In this document: one piece after another, positions 1-10,435 of the stretch
Layout of the letters: each line of letters starts with the position of its first letter
Position numbering within the stretch: the first letter of the stretch is position 1
NCBI GenBank assembly: GCA_951394045.1
Contig: OX595987.1
Span: forward strand, 248,001 to 312,000
Direction: 5' to 3'
Source of the DNA: Nitzschia sp. DOCU1
Taxonomy: Eukaryota > Bacillariophyta > Bacillariophyceae > Bacillariales > Bacillariaceae
Length of the DNA: 64,000 bases
Translations under genes and position numbers: made by a program
Notes under the pieces: generated by a model
What the model was told of the DNA's origin: nothing
Seen by the model: the letters and a program-made list of their open reading frames with translations, nothing else
The model's database searches: none

Positions 1-59
1 GACATTGATGATGATTCGTCTTCTTGCATTGTAGAGGTAGTAGAAGTAGTAGAATCCAT
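1..59 (-). CDS. 5' end of a gene running off the left edge (partial)
   Basis: An ATG at 59 opens a frame that stays free of stops to the window edge (19 complete codons). The peptide is rich in Ser and Thr and contains the acidic stretch MQEDESSS, a composition typical of the disordered N-termini of diatom regulatory proteins. A TGACGTCA palindrome lies about 230 nt upstream of this ATG. Nothing identifies the product. The frame is so short that chance is a real alternative. Confidence 0.3.
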   Translation of the reverse strand, partial: MDSTTSTTSTMQEDESSSM

Positions 60-921
60 GTCTGCAGTATACTGTAGGACTAGAGTGCATTGAGCATAAG
101 TCGTGTCCATGGTCGCATGGTTCTCAACGCTTGTCTTCTCTTCATCACGTCTTCTTGTCGGATGCAAATCCACCTGTACGTCGATCCGTCACAGATTTCG
201 TCCTCCACAGAGAACTCGAAGGATTCGACTCACGGATTCATTCCACAGACAGCTCCCGCCAGAATGAATCATCCCAAACGCTGTCATGACGTCATCTTCA
301 TTCATCCTTAGGCGTCCTCAACTTGAACTTTTGGATACGGCCCTCCGCGCTTGAAAAAGCCCCTTTGTTATGCCCAAGGAAGACGAAGGCCTGCGAACTC
401 ACTGCTGCTCGTCCGATTAATACCAGCCCACGTCAGCCCTTTGTTACAAACCCGAACTCGAACCTGCTTCTACATCTTCTACGGAAGGGCTAGAGAACTA
501 AGGATAAGGCACCAAGTCGCAATGCGCCACCAATCTGGCGACGAAGTGTCTGGTTCTATCCTCCGTCCGAGAGCGGGGCCGGATTCCAGTGAACTACTGA
601 TCAGGATCGTTCGAAAAGAAAGATGAGGATCCGCTATCAGGCTAGCAAGACCCCAAGTCATGTCAGGAGACTTGCTTGCTACCGGCAGCTAGCTAGCTTA
701 GAGTAGAAGCTTTGTTAGACCAGAAACAAGTTAATAGGTGATAACGAACTACTCTAGTAAAAGAAACTAGATGTTGTAGATGTAGATAATAAAGAAGTCT
801 AAGTTACTGTATCAATTGAATGCATGAAATGTAGTCGTGCATGGGACCAACGCGGCCCGTAGTGGCCTAATAGATTGTCATCGATCGGATCAGCGAATGA
901 TGCATATACACTCCATCGTGC
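60..921. other. Intergenic, no gene recognised
   Basis: No ATG-initiated frame with convincing composition was found here. The stretch holds a TGACGTCA palindrome at 287-294 and, near 690-700, short GCTAGCTAG-like runs. It probably contains the 3' flank of the heat-shock factor to the right and the promoter of the gene leaving at left. Confidence 0.5.
287..294. promoter_or_regulatory. TGACGTCA (CRE-type bZIP) palindrome
   Basis: A perfect 8-bp palindrome of the kind bound by CREB/ATF and aureochrome-class bZIP factors. It lies 228 nt upstream of the partial minus-strand gene at 59. The role is inferred only from the motif. Confidence 0.35.
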
Positions 922-2010
922 TTAGGCAATCATCTGTTCTAGCAAGTCGCCAAAGACGGCATCGTCTTCCACATCCGCGATATCAACCTTATCTTCGGGG
1001 AACTCAAAGTCTTCAAAGAAGGCATCGGCCTCCTGCTCCAACAAAGCATCAACACTAGAGATCGTCCAGTTACCGGCCGAAGGCTGGAAAGGATCCAAAT
1101 AATGGAAGGGCTTGGTGAAAGCATCCAAAACATCATCATTGTCGTCACCGGCCTGGAAGGCGCTAGCGGGGATCATCATGGACATCATGTTCTTAGCTGA
1201 TAACGGCACCGGAGGAGTCAGTTCCATCGGTAATTGAGCGATAGTCTTATCCATGCAGATACTTCGTTCCAGCGATGAGACGTAATCAGTACTTGATCCG
1301 CTGAGGAAATCGTTCTTCTCGACTGACACCGCCGGCTTCTCCATGCTGGGGTTAGTAGTCACCCATGGCATGGCCCAAAAGTCGGGCTCTTGTTCAGGGT
1401 TGGATCGGGCGCGGACACCGGTTCCCTTGACTTTGATGCGCTGAATGTTATGCGACAAAAAGACACGATCGCGGAGGAAGAGCTCATGGTAGTAGCCACC
1501 TCGATCGCGTCCGCGCGTTAGGCGTTGGAAGCCATAAAGATTCAACTGGCGCTGGAAGCTAGCGAGTTTGGAGAGCTTGAAGTATTGAGGAAGCAGAGAC
1601 ACAAACTCCTTTGGCTTGTGGACCAAGAAGCAGCGTCCGTGGGGTTGCCAAGAGACGATGTCTTCCATGCCAAGCGCAACAGCGGCGTCTAGCATATCAT
1701 GGAGTTTTAGCGGGAATGGTGTGGTGACACCCCCACGCACTGGATGTTCCTCTTCATAATCGGCAGAGTCATCATTAGCGTGGTCATGATAGTCGTGTTG
1801 CACTGTGATGTGGTGGTGCTGGGCCTGAACCTTCTGGAGGGGGGATTCAGATTCCGCTTGCTCCGAGGAAGAGTCGTCCGAAACAGATTGAGCGAGCTCC
1901 TTGAAAAGAACCGACGATTGCTGCTCTTGCTGGAGCTGTTGCTGCTGTTGAAACAGACGGATGGCCGTGGCCGGATAAGGACGGCGGTTGCCAATGTTCG
2001 AAATGCACAT
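922..2010 (-). CDS. Heat-shock-factor-type transcription factor A
   Basis: A single-exon protein of 362 aa. The start at 2010 (MCIS) is the first ATG in the frame and matches the start of the paralogue at 10435. Residues 22-32 are Gln-rich. A full HSF DNA-binding domain covers about 97-196, with the recognition-helix signature FQRQLNLYGFQR followed by the HELFLR wing region. A shared block HITVQHDYHDH lies just before the domain. No clear HR-A/B trimerisation coiled coil follows, which is common in diatom HSFs. The C-terminus is acidic with aromatic residues (FEDFEFPED) and ends EDDAVFGDLLEQMIA, like an AHA activation motif. Expected to be nuclear and to bind nGAAn repeats. The DNA-binding assignment is secure; the target genes are unknown. 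Confidence 0.93.
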   Translation of the reverse strand: MCISNIGNRRPYPATAIRLFQQQQQLQQEQQSSVLFKELAQSVSDDSSSEQAESESPLQKVQAQHHHITVQHDYHDHANDDSADYEEEHPVRGGVTTPFPLKLHDMLDAAVALGMEDIVSWQPHGRCFLVHKPKEFVSLLPQYFKLSKLASFQRQLNLYGFQRLTRGRDRGGYYHELFLRDRVFLSHNIQRIKVKGTGVRARSNPEQEPDFWAMPWVTTNPSMEKPAVSVEKNDFLSGSSTDYVSSLERSICMDKTIAQLPMELTPPVPLSAKNMMSMMIPASAFQAGDDNDDVLDAFTKPFHYLDPFQPSAGNWTISSVDALLEQEADAFFEDFEFPEDKVDIADVEDDAVFGDLLEQMIA

Positions 2011-3311
2011 GGTCAAAGATGCTAGCAAGGTAAAAAGAGGATTTCAGATTTGTGTTCTAGTGGATAACACCGCCGTGCGAGGCAAACACCATAAAAGAGT
2101 GAAACGCAGACGCAAATCCACGAACACAGAGATCGCATGGGCCTTGTATTGGGGCAACGTAGAATCTTTACCGCTCTCTACTGCGACACCTGGTTCCGGT
2201 ACTTCTCGGCCGTCCGATTTAGAAGATCCCATGCGGGGAAGTTAACATCAGCGCGTTCGACCCCGAGGCTTATACTTCCGCTTTGGCTAGGTTCGTCAGA
2301 TTCCTCAATAGAACCTCTGAAATACAACATTGCGACGATACATGACAAGGGCTTATTGCGCATTCAATAGATAGGGGCAGAACGGCTGAGAACTTTTTCT
2401 CGCTACGGTCGAACACCTTTGAGAAACGTTAATTCTAAAGTATCCAAAAGTTCGATAATTTAATTGTCTCTTCTTTCCAGTCATCGGTGGTATTCCTTCC
2501 TGCATGGGCAATTGAGGACGGACGGGGTCAATAATCCTGAAGAGAGAAAGTTGATGTTGAAGGTTCACCGGCATCTACTTTTTGTTGTTTAAGGACGGCA
2601 TCTCCGCCACTAAGACGTTAAAGGAGGGTAGGCATTTTATGTCCAAGCAAAGGAAGAACCGGTATTCGCGCTCTCTTTCTAATCCAAGAAGAAGAAGATA
2701 TCTCACTTACATGGTACCTATAGTACCTAGTAGGTTGTAAAGGTTTCCTAGCTGGTAGAATGATGGCGGCCAGGGGGATCGGACCTAAGACTATGATATC
2801 ATACCTGATAGTGTTATGGCTTAAAAACACCGTGGTATTCTTCGTCCTCCCTCACTCTCCTGTTTTCTTTGGACATGGGGTGATGTGTGGGCATGAGAAA
2901 ATCGGAAAAAGCAGACGATTAAAACGCCCAAACAATCGCGATGCCGCTGAGCAAGAAGGAATACTACGCACGACGGCGGCGGAGAGCGTCGAAAGGGTCG
3001 TCGCTACTACCTATGATAAACAAACAATCGGAATACTAGTTTTAATGGCTATCTCAGTACTCCCCATAGGGATAGCATTGGACTGCTCACCCGGGCATAG
3101 TGGCATAGTGTACCTATCATAGGTAACTCAAGCGATTGGGGGGGGTTATGAGCTTGCATGCGCTTACTTCGCGCGAGACCTTGTCACACGGACGGTCGCG
3201 GTCTGCGACCGCAGCGATACATCCACGAGAGCCTTTGGTTGAAACGACATGTTATTGTTGTTGTTGCGATAGACATAACCTTCTTCCTATTGTGAGACTT
3301 TGGAAGCGACC
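2011..3311. other. Intergenic, no gene recognised
   Basis: Contains the promoter of the leftward heat-shock factor and of the rightward gene at 3312. Several short open frames on both strands have no domain-like composition. Repeated TACCTA/TAGGTA words occur around 2700-2740 and 3010-3125. Nothing else is seen. Confidence 0.5.
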
Positions 3312-3932
3312 ATGGCATCTGCTCCTACATCGACAAATCGCCTGCTGTTGGTGCTGCGAGGCTTTTCGGATCGAACGGCTACTTTGAATAGCACGAAAAA
3401 GAGAAGCCGTGCCGACGCTGTGGATCGTTTTGTGTCTTTGGCGCCGACATTTCTTGCGACGACTGTGCCCAGCGCTTCGTGCGACAGACCCTCTTTGAAA
3501 CGAATCAAGTCGGAACCTACCAAAAGCTCGACTGATACCCAAGCCGTCGATGCGTCACATAAAGAGGTCAAGGAAGCGTCTTCGCCGGATCCAAATCCCG
3601 ACTCTGAGGCCGCCGATAAACAGACGGAAGTTAACGAGAAGGTTCCTGGAGAAACCGCAGAGCACGGCGTAGCCAAAGAGAAGGATGAAGAAGAACAAAG
3701 GGATATCGCTGAAAAGTCGTTAATGGAGGACTTGCCACTAGCCGATTTGAAACGCTGCCAAGCCACATATCAAATTCAGCGAGAAGAGTTGGAGAAAATG
3801 GAGAATACGAGACAGAAAATACTTCAGGAAGTTGTCGAGGTATGGGGAGCTTATCGGTATGGCCTAACGCAAATTGCGGGGTTGACCGATTTGAGCGAAG
3901 CCCCGGATGCTATCATGCCCGGGAATTTCTAG
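3312..3932 (+). CDS. Hypothetical acidic protein with C-terminal helix
   Basis: A 206-aa single-exon protein; the first ATG of the frame, in a good context (GACCATGG), is at 3312. The N-terminal third has basic patches (KKRSR and LKRIKSEP) that could serve as nuclear localisation signals. The middle is an acidic, Glu/Asp/Lys/Ser-rich disordered stretch. Residues ~140-185 form a predicted amphipathic coiled coil (LKRCQATYQIQREELEKM onward). The end AYRYGLTQIAGLTDLSEAPD looks like an ordered tail. No family is recognised. The combination suggests a nuclear adaptor or chromatin-associated protein, but that is inference. A 159-aa frame opens on the opposite strand and is taken to be a shadow. Confidence 0.6.
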   Translation: MASAPTSTNRLLLVLRGFSDRTATLNSTKKRSRADAVDRFVSLAPTFLATTVPSASCDRPSLKRIKSEPTKSSTDTQAVDASHKEVKEASSPDPNPDSEAADKQTEVNEKVPGETAEHGVAKEKDEEEQRDIAEKSLMEDLPLADLKRCQATYQIQREELEKMENTRQKILQEVVEVWGAYRYGLTQIAGLTDLSEAPDAIMPGNF

Positions 3933-4863
3933 ATTGGTGGGCCGATCTTTGCATCGCTCCTGACTTTGCCTCACGCTCTTGCCTGAATCGCCCGACGGCC
4001 AATTCCCCGGGCACCAATCGGAAAATGGATTTGTTAGATAAACGATTTGATGGAAGAATGGGTTTGCTCTGTCATCGCTCATTTTTCTAGGTTTGATGCA
4101 CATCTGGGACGAACCTACTACAAGATGATCAAACCGTCGGACGCCCGACATCCTTACAGTCTTGAAATTGAGATTCCCGGCCGCCGTGCCTCTTCCTTTC
4201 TGTAGCACAGCCCCGAAAATATAGGTTTCGCAAGAAGATTCGTTGTTCGCAACCATACTTTTAGAGTCTATCGTAGCGGTAGATCTCGGTGAGGAACTCG
4301 TTCCACTGGGCCCGCCGTGTCCTTCGTTAGCACTGGGGCTAGAACTTCTACGCATTCTTCAGCGATAGATTTTGATTCCGATGAGGGTCTACTAGTCAAA
4401 AAACAATATCCTCTTTTCACTAGCACCCACTCAGTCGCAATTTGTCACCCTAAAACTCACGGCAGAGATTACAGGGTTCAACGAAACTCGAACCAAGGGG
4501 GGTCAAGTTGTAATGATTGTACATAGATCTGCCACTTCTAAAATCGTTGCGGCGAGAAGAAGAGTTTAACGCCATCAAATTCGATTGTATCCTCGTTTAG
4601 TCGTCGACTATACCTATTCTACCGTCAGAAGAAACATAATCTTCCAAGTCGAGAAGATTTGGATTAAGCAAGAACCTAGTGGCGCTTCAGTGAAGAATCA
4701 ATACATTTTACGGGAGCGGAGTTTAAAGGGGGTTGTTGAGGGTAACTCCAATATTCTCTGACGTGAAGCTGGTTGCGTGCTGTAGAAAGACACTCAGAGA
4801 TGTGCACCGGGGTCCGTGACTTCCCTCAGTGAGCATGTATGAGCCTTCTCCCACCAGTCAACA
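3933..4863. other. Intergenic, no gene recognised
   Basis: 3' flanks of two convergent genes. A 163-codon minus-strand frame (3864-4355) overlaps the end of the gene at 3312 but shows no recognisable domain. Nothing else is supported. Confidence 0.45.
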
Positions 4864-7800
4864 TCAACATTTGTAAACAACATCCCCAGCGTCGCCAGCT
4901 TCAATCGACATCGATATTTCATTAGACTTTGAAAAAGTTGCTTCAATGTCAGCTCCCGTAGGCACACCGAATGAACCTGGTTTGGTTGACGGAAAGGGCG
5001 CTTTTTCTTCTTCGGCGATTGCCGAGGTCCACTTGGTTCCCGATGGTCCGTCCAAAGATTGCTCGTCTGCCGACCCCACGTTTAAAACTACGGGCGTTTC
5101 TTTGCTTGCTTCTTCGGAAGACGTCGTGACACCCGGTGCTTGGCCTTGCGCAGAGTCCGTGCTCGCTATGTCAGGCATCTGGCATTGCTTGGGGGGCACA
5201 GTAAATAAAACTGATGAGCCATTCGACCTGCTGCTGGAGAGATAATCAAGATGCTGGGAATTGTTTGTGGGCTTTGTTTCGTCGAAACCTGCTAAGGCTA
5301 GTCTCACCGACGACGCCTTGCCTTTTCTCTCGGACAATTCGTCACTAGATGGGATATTATTATTCTTCAACCGCATGTTGCCACTCGAACCGCGAGCCGC
5401 ATATATCATGACTTGACTTCTCAAATTCTCGTCACGTTGCTTGTGGGCCAGAATGGGCACGAAAATGACCAGCAGCATGGACAAGCATACTGCAAGTAGA
5501 AGTAGAAGGTGGAGAGGGTGTGTTAGAACACGCTAAGCTCGGCCTTTCACGTCTCCGGTCACTCTCTACTTACCAGCGATTAGTAGTCCCACGACGAGAG
5601 AGTACTTCGCCACAACATTGTCGTCGTCCACCAAGAACAAAACAGGAACGCCAACCAGCAGCAATTGAACCCAACTGAAAACGGCTATTCCGAGATACTT
5701 GCTCTCACTGAATTCGCTGCTGATGTTTCGCGCTCGAAAGGCCTGCCACACGGTCATTATGAAGCTGACCGCGCAAACTACAATTATACATGACAACATT
5801 GTTTTCGCCGCCACTCCTTGTCCTAGGCTGCATTTTCCGTAGGTATTCCAGGGTTGGTTTTTAACTTCCTCGCGTTCCCAAGTGAGTGGATCCATAAAGG
5901 TCCAGATAAGCAGGAGTACAACGTTGACCAAGATGAGGATTCCTGTGGGCAACACAACATCGCGTTCACGAACTTTGACTCTGCGGAACTGCTGCGAACT
6001 GAACAGTTTGTTGATACGGCTAAGCTTGGAGTAAAGGGCTGCCACACTTATCGTGAAGCCCAAAGACAAAGTCCAAGGACGCGCCATGCAAGCAATGTCA
6101 CAACCACGTTGCGATGCGACCCCGTCGTCAATGCTCAAGGCAATCAACGAAGACCCAATTAGCGAGACGCCGACGCAAATGGTTACCAGGAAAAAGGGCT
6201 GCATCGCGGAGACCACTCTCGTCTTTCGACGATAGTGTACCCACGATGCAAGAAAGATGGACGCCAGAATGATTATCGCTGCCGCAGCGTACCCAAAGGC
6301 AGCCACGCGGCCCAAATTGTTCGAAGTTGTGGAAAGGGAGAGTCCAGCGACGATCTGGTATTGTAATTTGAAAGTATCTGTACAATTCCCGGATCGATTG
6401 AGTTCTCTGACGGCAAAGACAACGCTGGACGTATCCGTTCCAGGGTTTCGCTTCGAAGGATCGAAGTAGATGTCCAAATGAATCGATTCCCTCGGCTCCA
6501 AGGTATAAGCAGCAGAGAAAGCCAGCGGGTCATCCGAAAAGTATTCCTCCGATGCGTCGGCAATAGACTCATTGGAGAGGATTGGTGCCGAAGAATTGAA
6601 TGCGAGAATCGATGAAGAGTTTTTCCCAGTCGGCGACGTAAGGATGAGCTCAATATTCTCGGGCAACGCCAACGTTTCAGGCGAAACTTGAATTGCAAAG
6701 TTCTCTCCATTCATCAAAACGACGTGATGATGAATTCGACCTATCGAGTAGGCTCGCCCAAACATTTCAGCACCGGTGTCAGAAAATCTGACACGATCGT
6801 AGGTCGGACAAGGAACGCATTCCAAGATAATCGAGTCCCAAAAGGTTTCGCTCGGCTCACACTTGTGGGCCTCGTGGACGAAGAGTGCATTCGAGCGGGA
6901 AAAGTCAGCTTGTGATCGACCTTCAACTTGCGGTCGATAGGTTTCGCGCTTCGCGTAAAAGTTTGTTAGCAGGTAACTTTGGGCTTCGTTTTTGATATCC
7001 GTGTCTGGGTATGCAACAGCTGGGACCTCGCCTTCTTCCACCAGAAACGACCCCAAGTAATCAGGAAAGTCCAAAAATGTAAAGCAAAGATGATTGCAAG
7101 AGGCCACAGTATACAAGCGCGTTCGATTTATGGGAAGATATGCTTCTTTTTCGCGATCCCAAACGTCCAGGGAAAGAATATTACCCGTCTCGGGATCTAG
7201 TTCGTTGTTGTAGACAAATCGCAGACCTGATACTTGCAAGAGGCCTCCGGCGGTCTTCTCATCGTCGTAGGGTCCAAACGACGCCGTCGTAATAGAATAT
7301 TGCAGTACCCGAAGCAAAGAATTTCCCGTGAGCGTGAGGCTGCACCAAGGAGCGGCATATGGAACATTCTCTAGGAGCTCGAGTGTCCGTATTTCTCCCG
7401 CCCTCCATCCGGGGCCGTCAAACATAAAGCTCGGCAAAAGGGCCACATCCGTTTGACCTGTCCATCGCATAGCATCGGCAAATAAATTCCCAAGTTCGCA
7501 TTCCCCAGCATAACATCTTCGGAATCCATCCACAGCACTGGTCATTTCTGGCATGTTTTCAGTGGCAACACCTACTTCGTTGATTAGAGACGATTGCAAT
7601 GCCTCACGAGCATATTGCCGCAATTTGTCTAAATCTTGATAGTATTCCTCCGTCTGCGCATCCGGCGGAAGGTTTGTGATATCGTCATGGCTTGTCACGG
7701 TCACTTGTTCTATTCGTTTCTGATTCGAGGCGATGGACATTTCCACCTGATGATAATTGGTTGTATTCCACACAAAACTGACGAGCCATGTCTTGGGCGA

Positions 7801-8769
7801 GGATGAATTAGCGGAAGCTCCATCATTATTCTCCGCAATTGATGAATCATCAGTAGTATTGAGTATCGAAATAGATATAGCTTGTCCTTCTTCCGACAAG
7901 CCGTGCCCATAGAGATCGACTAGCAAATGTGGCCGAAGCGTTGGTGCCCCGTCGGCGATGTCTGGTTGAATCGGCTGCCGTAACGACTCCATGAACAAAT
8001 CATATTGTGTCTTGTTCTTGTCGTCAAAGACAATTACTGGGATATAGCAGTTTTCGACATTATCGTCTGATATTGGAAAGGAAACATTTCGATTTGGATC
8101 TGGATTCGAACGAAACCAGTCACTAAAAGATTCCGACGAAAAGGCAGAATAACCACTCCGGGGTATCGTATAAGAGATCGGCTGATCGTCCAGATTACAC
8201 CCATGAGCCTGGTTTCTCTTGTAAATGAATTGTAAGAGGCGTTGCGACGAAATGACTTGCGAAGGCGTGTTTTCGAGCTCGGCTTTGGTCAAGTAAATGA
8301 GGGCCAGTTTCGTTTCTTCGTCGAAATGAACTGACTTAATATAAGGATGCGGTCCTTCAATCGGCGACGTGACCACATTGCTAATGACGGCAGGAAAGTT
8401 CGGATCTTGTGCATGATACAATGCGTCTTCTTCTAGGCGCCCTGGCCATAACGTGTAGGCAGGTAGAGTCCATGTGCGAAAGCCCAATTCTCCAAAGATC
8501 AAAACATTCACCCCAAAGCCAAATCTGGACATTTCCGTCAAGGGGGCCTTGAAATCCCCCGTTGGCACCACCAGTGATGGAGTGCTGCTGTTTGCGTTAT
8601 TAGCAGAGCTGTACATGCGATTGAGAGCTTTAACGGCAGCCAGCCCCCCTCCTGAGCAGACGGAATCATCGAGTATCACTTCTTCAGGGTTGTTCAAGTT
8701 CTCGATCTGTGCACAATCTCGCAAAGTCCCAGATAGCAAAGGCGCCTGGGTTATTATTAGATTCACCAT
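4864..8769 (-). CDS. Class C (GABA-B-like) receptor with degenerate 5'-nucleotidase ectodomain
   Basis: Two exons, 8769-5574 and 5489-4864, joined across an 84-nt GTAAGT..TGCAG intron, give 1273 aa. Residues 1 to ~410 align in outline with a 5'-nucleotidase metallophosphatase domain, but the metal ligands are gone: the DxH site reads TQAP and the GNHE site reads FGELGF. Residues ~415-590 match the 5'-nucleotidase C-terminal domain (AGECELGNLFADAMRW). A Cys-containing linker leads to seven transmembrane helices (~820-1085) of the class C type: ACMARPWTLSLGFT at TM3, ESKYLGIAVF at TM6, and conserved extracellular cysteines in DIACMAR and YGKCSLG. A cytoplasmic tail of about 190 aa follows. It probably senses a nucleotide or other small ligand and signals through G proteins; the ligand is inference. 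The frame has no signal peptide at its start; see the short frame at 8816-8950. Confidence 0.85.
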
Positions 8770-8815
8770 TGTGCCTTTTATAATGCTGCGGATGATGGGA
8801 TGAACCTTCTTGCCC

Positions 8816-8950
8816 TTAAACTTCTGGCTGTATTATCCTTTGGGCCTTGTCGACGACAACGAGGAAGGTGATCAATAGAAGGGTGACGAGGAGAATCGGG
8901 GCGAATCGAATGAATCGGCAGCCGGCGGCGATTTTCCTCCGCCTCTTCAT
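8816..8950 (-). other. Upstream frame encoding a signal peptide/anchor, out of frame with the receptor
   Basis: A 44-codon frame starts MKRRRKIAAGCRFIRFAP and continues into a strongly hydrophobic core (ILLVTLLLITFLVVV), exactly what the receptor's ectodomain needs. It ends at a TAA 47 nt upstream of the receptor ATG and is shifted by +1 relative to it. The receptor frame itself stays open about 21 codons above its ATG without another Met. No GT-AG pair of plausible length that would join the two frames was found. It may be an unusual small intron, a frameshift, a sequence error or a uORF. Confidence 0.5.
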
Positions 8951-9451
8951 TCTACTACAGGGTAGTTTTCGAATGTACCCACAGCGCGCATATGCGCTTG
9001 AAATATCGCCCCAGCAATGCGAACCAACTTCATAGCATTGCCCCTCTGCCGATGACCCTACGAGCTCTACCCATTACATTACATAGATCAAAAACGCTAT
9101 CACACGAAAAGACAAAACGTGGTGTGGGGCAGCTTGGGACTATGCCGGTACGGCATTGATCGTCGCTTTCGTCCTACTTACTAAAAGAATTGCACGTGTG
9201 TATATCACATTCTCTATTATCGAAGATGCTTGTTCTACCATCTATTTTTATTTGTTTGTTGTTGTACTGATTGTACAATCCGCCGGCGATAATGAGGCAC
9301 GTTTGATCCTTTCGGGACCCTGACGGTCGTTTGGAAAGGCGATCCTCGGTTGATCGGCGAGCACGTGAATGGTGCGTATTACTAGGAGGCTGCACAGTTA
9401 GGCCTCGTGTCACGAAAAAGACATTCGTCCGATCCGACCATGGTAGTCGTC
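8951..9451. other. Intergenic between receptor and heat-shock factor B
   Basis: Upstream flank of the leftward receptor gene and 3' flank of heat-shock factor B. A small Met-containing frame (MKLVRIAGAIFQAH) near 9030 ends quickly. No other gene or RNA is recognised. Confidence 0.5.
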
Positions 9452-10435
9452 TTAAGCAATCAATTGCTCCAAGAGACTTCCAAAGACAGCATCGTCTTCG
9501 ATCTCAGCTCCCAAGTTATCAGGGAAGTCAAAGTCCTCAAAGAAGGTCTCGGCCTCTCCGTTCATGAGCTCGTCGATTCCACTCCAGGCGAGGTCTGCGC
9601 TGGGCTTGACCTTTTCCATAACAGGTTGGGGTTCAGGCTGTTGTTGGAAGGGGTCCAAGTAGTGGAAGGTCTTGTTGCCAAAGGCAAGGACGATGTCTTC
9701 ATCAAGCTTGCTGTTGTAAAGCATGCTTGGTTGGTGTTGGGGCACCATCATGGTGGAGACGGGCGAAGATTGGTGAGCGTTTGCAATCATGGCATCGTCC
9801 TCACTGACCCAAGGCATGGCCCAGAAGTCAGGCTCTTGATCAGGGTTGGATCGGGCACGGACACCGGTTCCCTTGACCTTGATGCGCTGAATGCTGTGCG
9901 CCAAGAAGCCGCGATTGCGGAGAAAGAGCTCGTGGTAGTAGCCACCTCGATCGCGTCCGCGAGTTAGGCGCTGGAAACCGTAGAGATTCAACTGGCGCTG
10001 GAAGCTAGCGAGTTTGGAGAGCTTGAAATAGCGGGGAAGCAACGAGACGAACTCCTTTGGCTTGTGCACCAAGAAGCATCGTCCGTGGGGTTGCCAGGAG
10101 ACGATGTCTTCCATGCCTTCCGCGGCGGTGGAGATCAACATTTCGTGAAGCTTCAGGGGGAAGGGCGTGGTGACACCTCCGCGAGCAGGATGCTCTTCTT
10201 GGTAGTCAGCACGGTTATCATAAGAGTGATCGTGGTAGTTGTGTTGCACCGTGATGTGTCGATTTCTCTTCTTTCCAGCGCTGGGCATGGATGGTTCTTC
10301 CTGAACATGGAACTGCTCAAGCGATGGGGCGACGAGCTCGGGCTTCATGTTAACTTGGCTTAGCAAGTGAGCGGCGTCAACAGCCGGTCTGCGTCCGATT
10401 GAGGCGGCATTGCGGGGAGTAGTGGAGATGCACAT
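9452..10435 (-). CDS. Heat-shock-factor-type transcription factor B (paralogue of A)
   Basis: A single-exon protein of 327 aa starting MCIS. It shares with factor A the pre-domain block HITVQHNYHDH, the junction EEHPARGGVTTPFPLKLH, an almost identical HSF DNA-binding domain (~89-188, recognition helix FQRQLNLYGFQR), the post-domain block GTGVRARSNPDQEPDFWAMP, and the acidic tail ending EDDAVFGSLLEQLIA. The variable regions (Gln-rich N-terminus in A, poly-Pro/Gln linker in B) have diverged. The two genes lie in the same orientation 7.4 kb apart with only the receptor gene between, so a local duplication is likely. Nuclear, nGAAn-binding by family knowledge. Confidence 0.93.
   Translation of the reverse strand: MCISTTPRNAASIGRRPAVDAAHLLSQVNMKPELVAPSLEQFHVQEEPSMPSAGKKRNRHITVQHNYHDHSYDNRADYQEEHPARGGVTTPFPLKLHEMLISTAAEGMEDIVSWQPHGRCFLVHKPKEFVSLLPRYFKLSKLASFQRQLNLYGFQRLTRGRDRGGYYHELFLRNRGFLAHSIQRIKVKGTGVRARSNPDQEPDFWAMPWVSEDDAMIANAHQSSPVSTMMVPQHQPSMLYNSKLDEDIVLAFGNKTFHYLDPFQQQPEPQPVMEKVKPSADLAWSGIDELMNGEAETFFEDFDFPDNLGAEIEDDAVFGSLLEQLIA

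Noticed and set aside
3864..4355. 163-codon minus-strand frame overlapping the end of the gene at 3312
   Set aside because: No domain-like stretch, overlaps a better gene, and starts in Ser-rich sequence; treated as chance.
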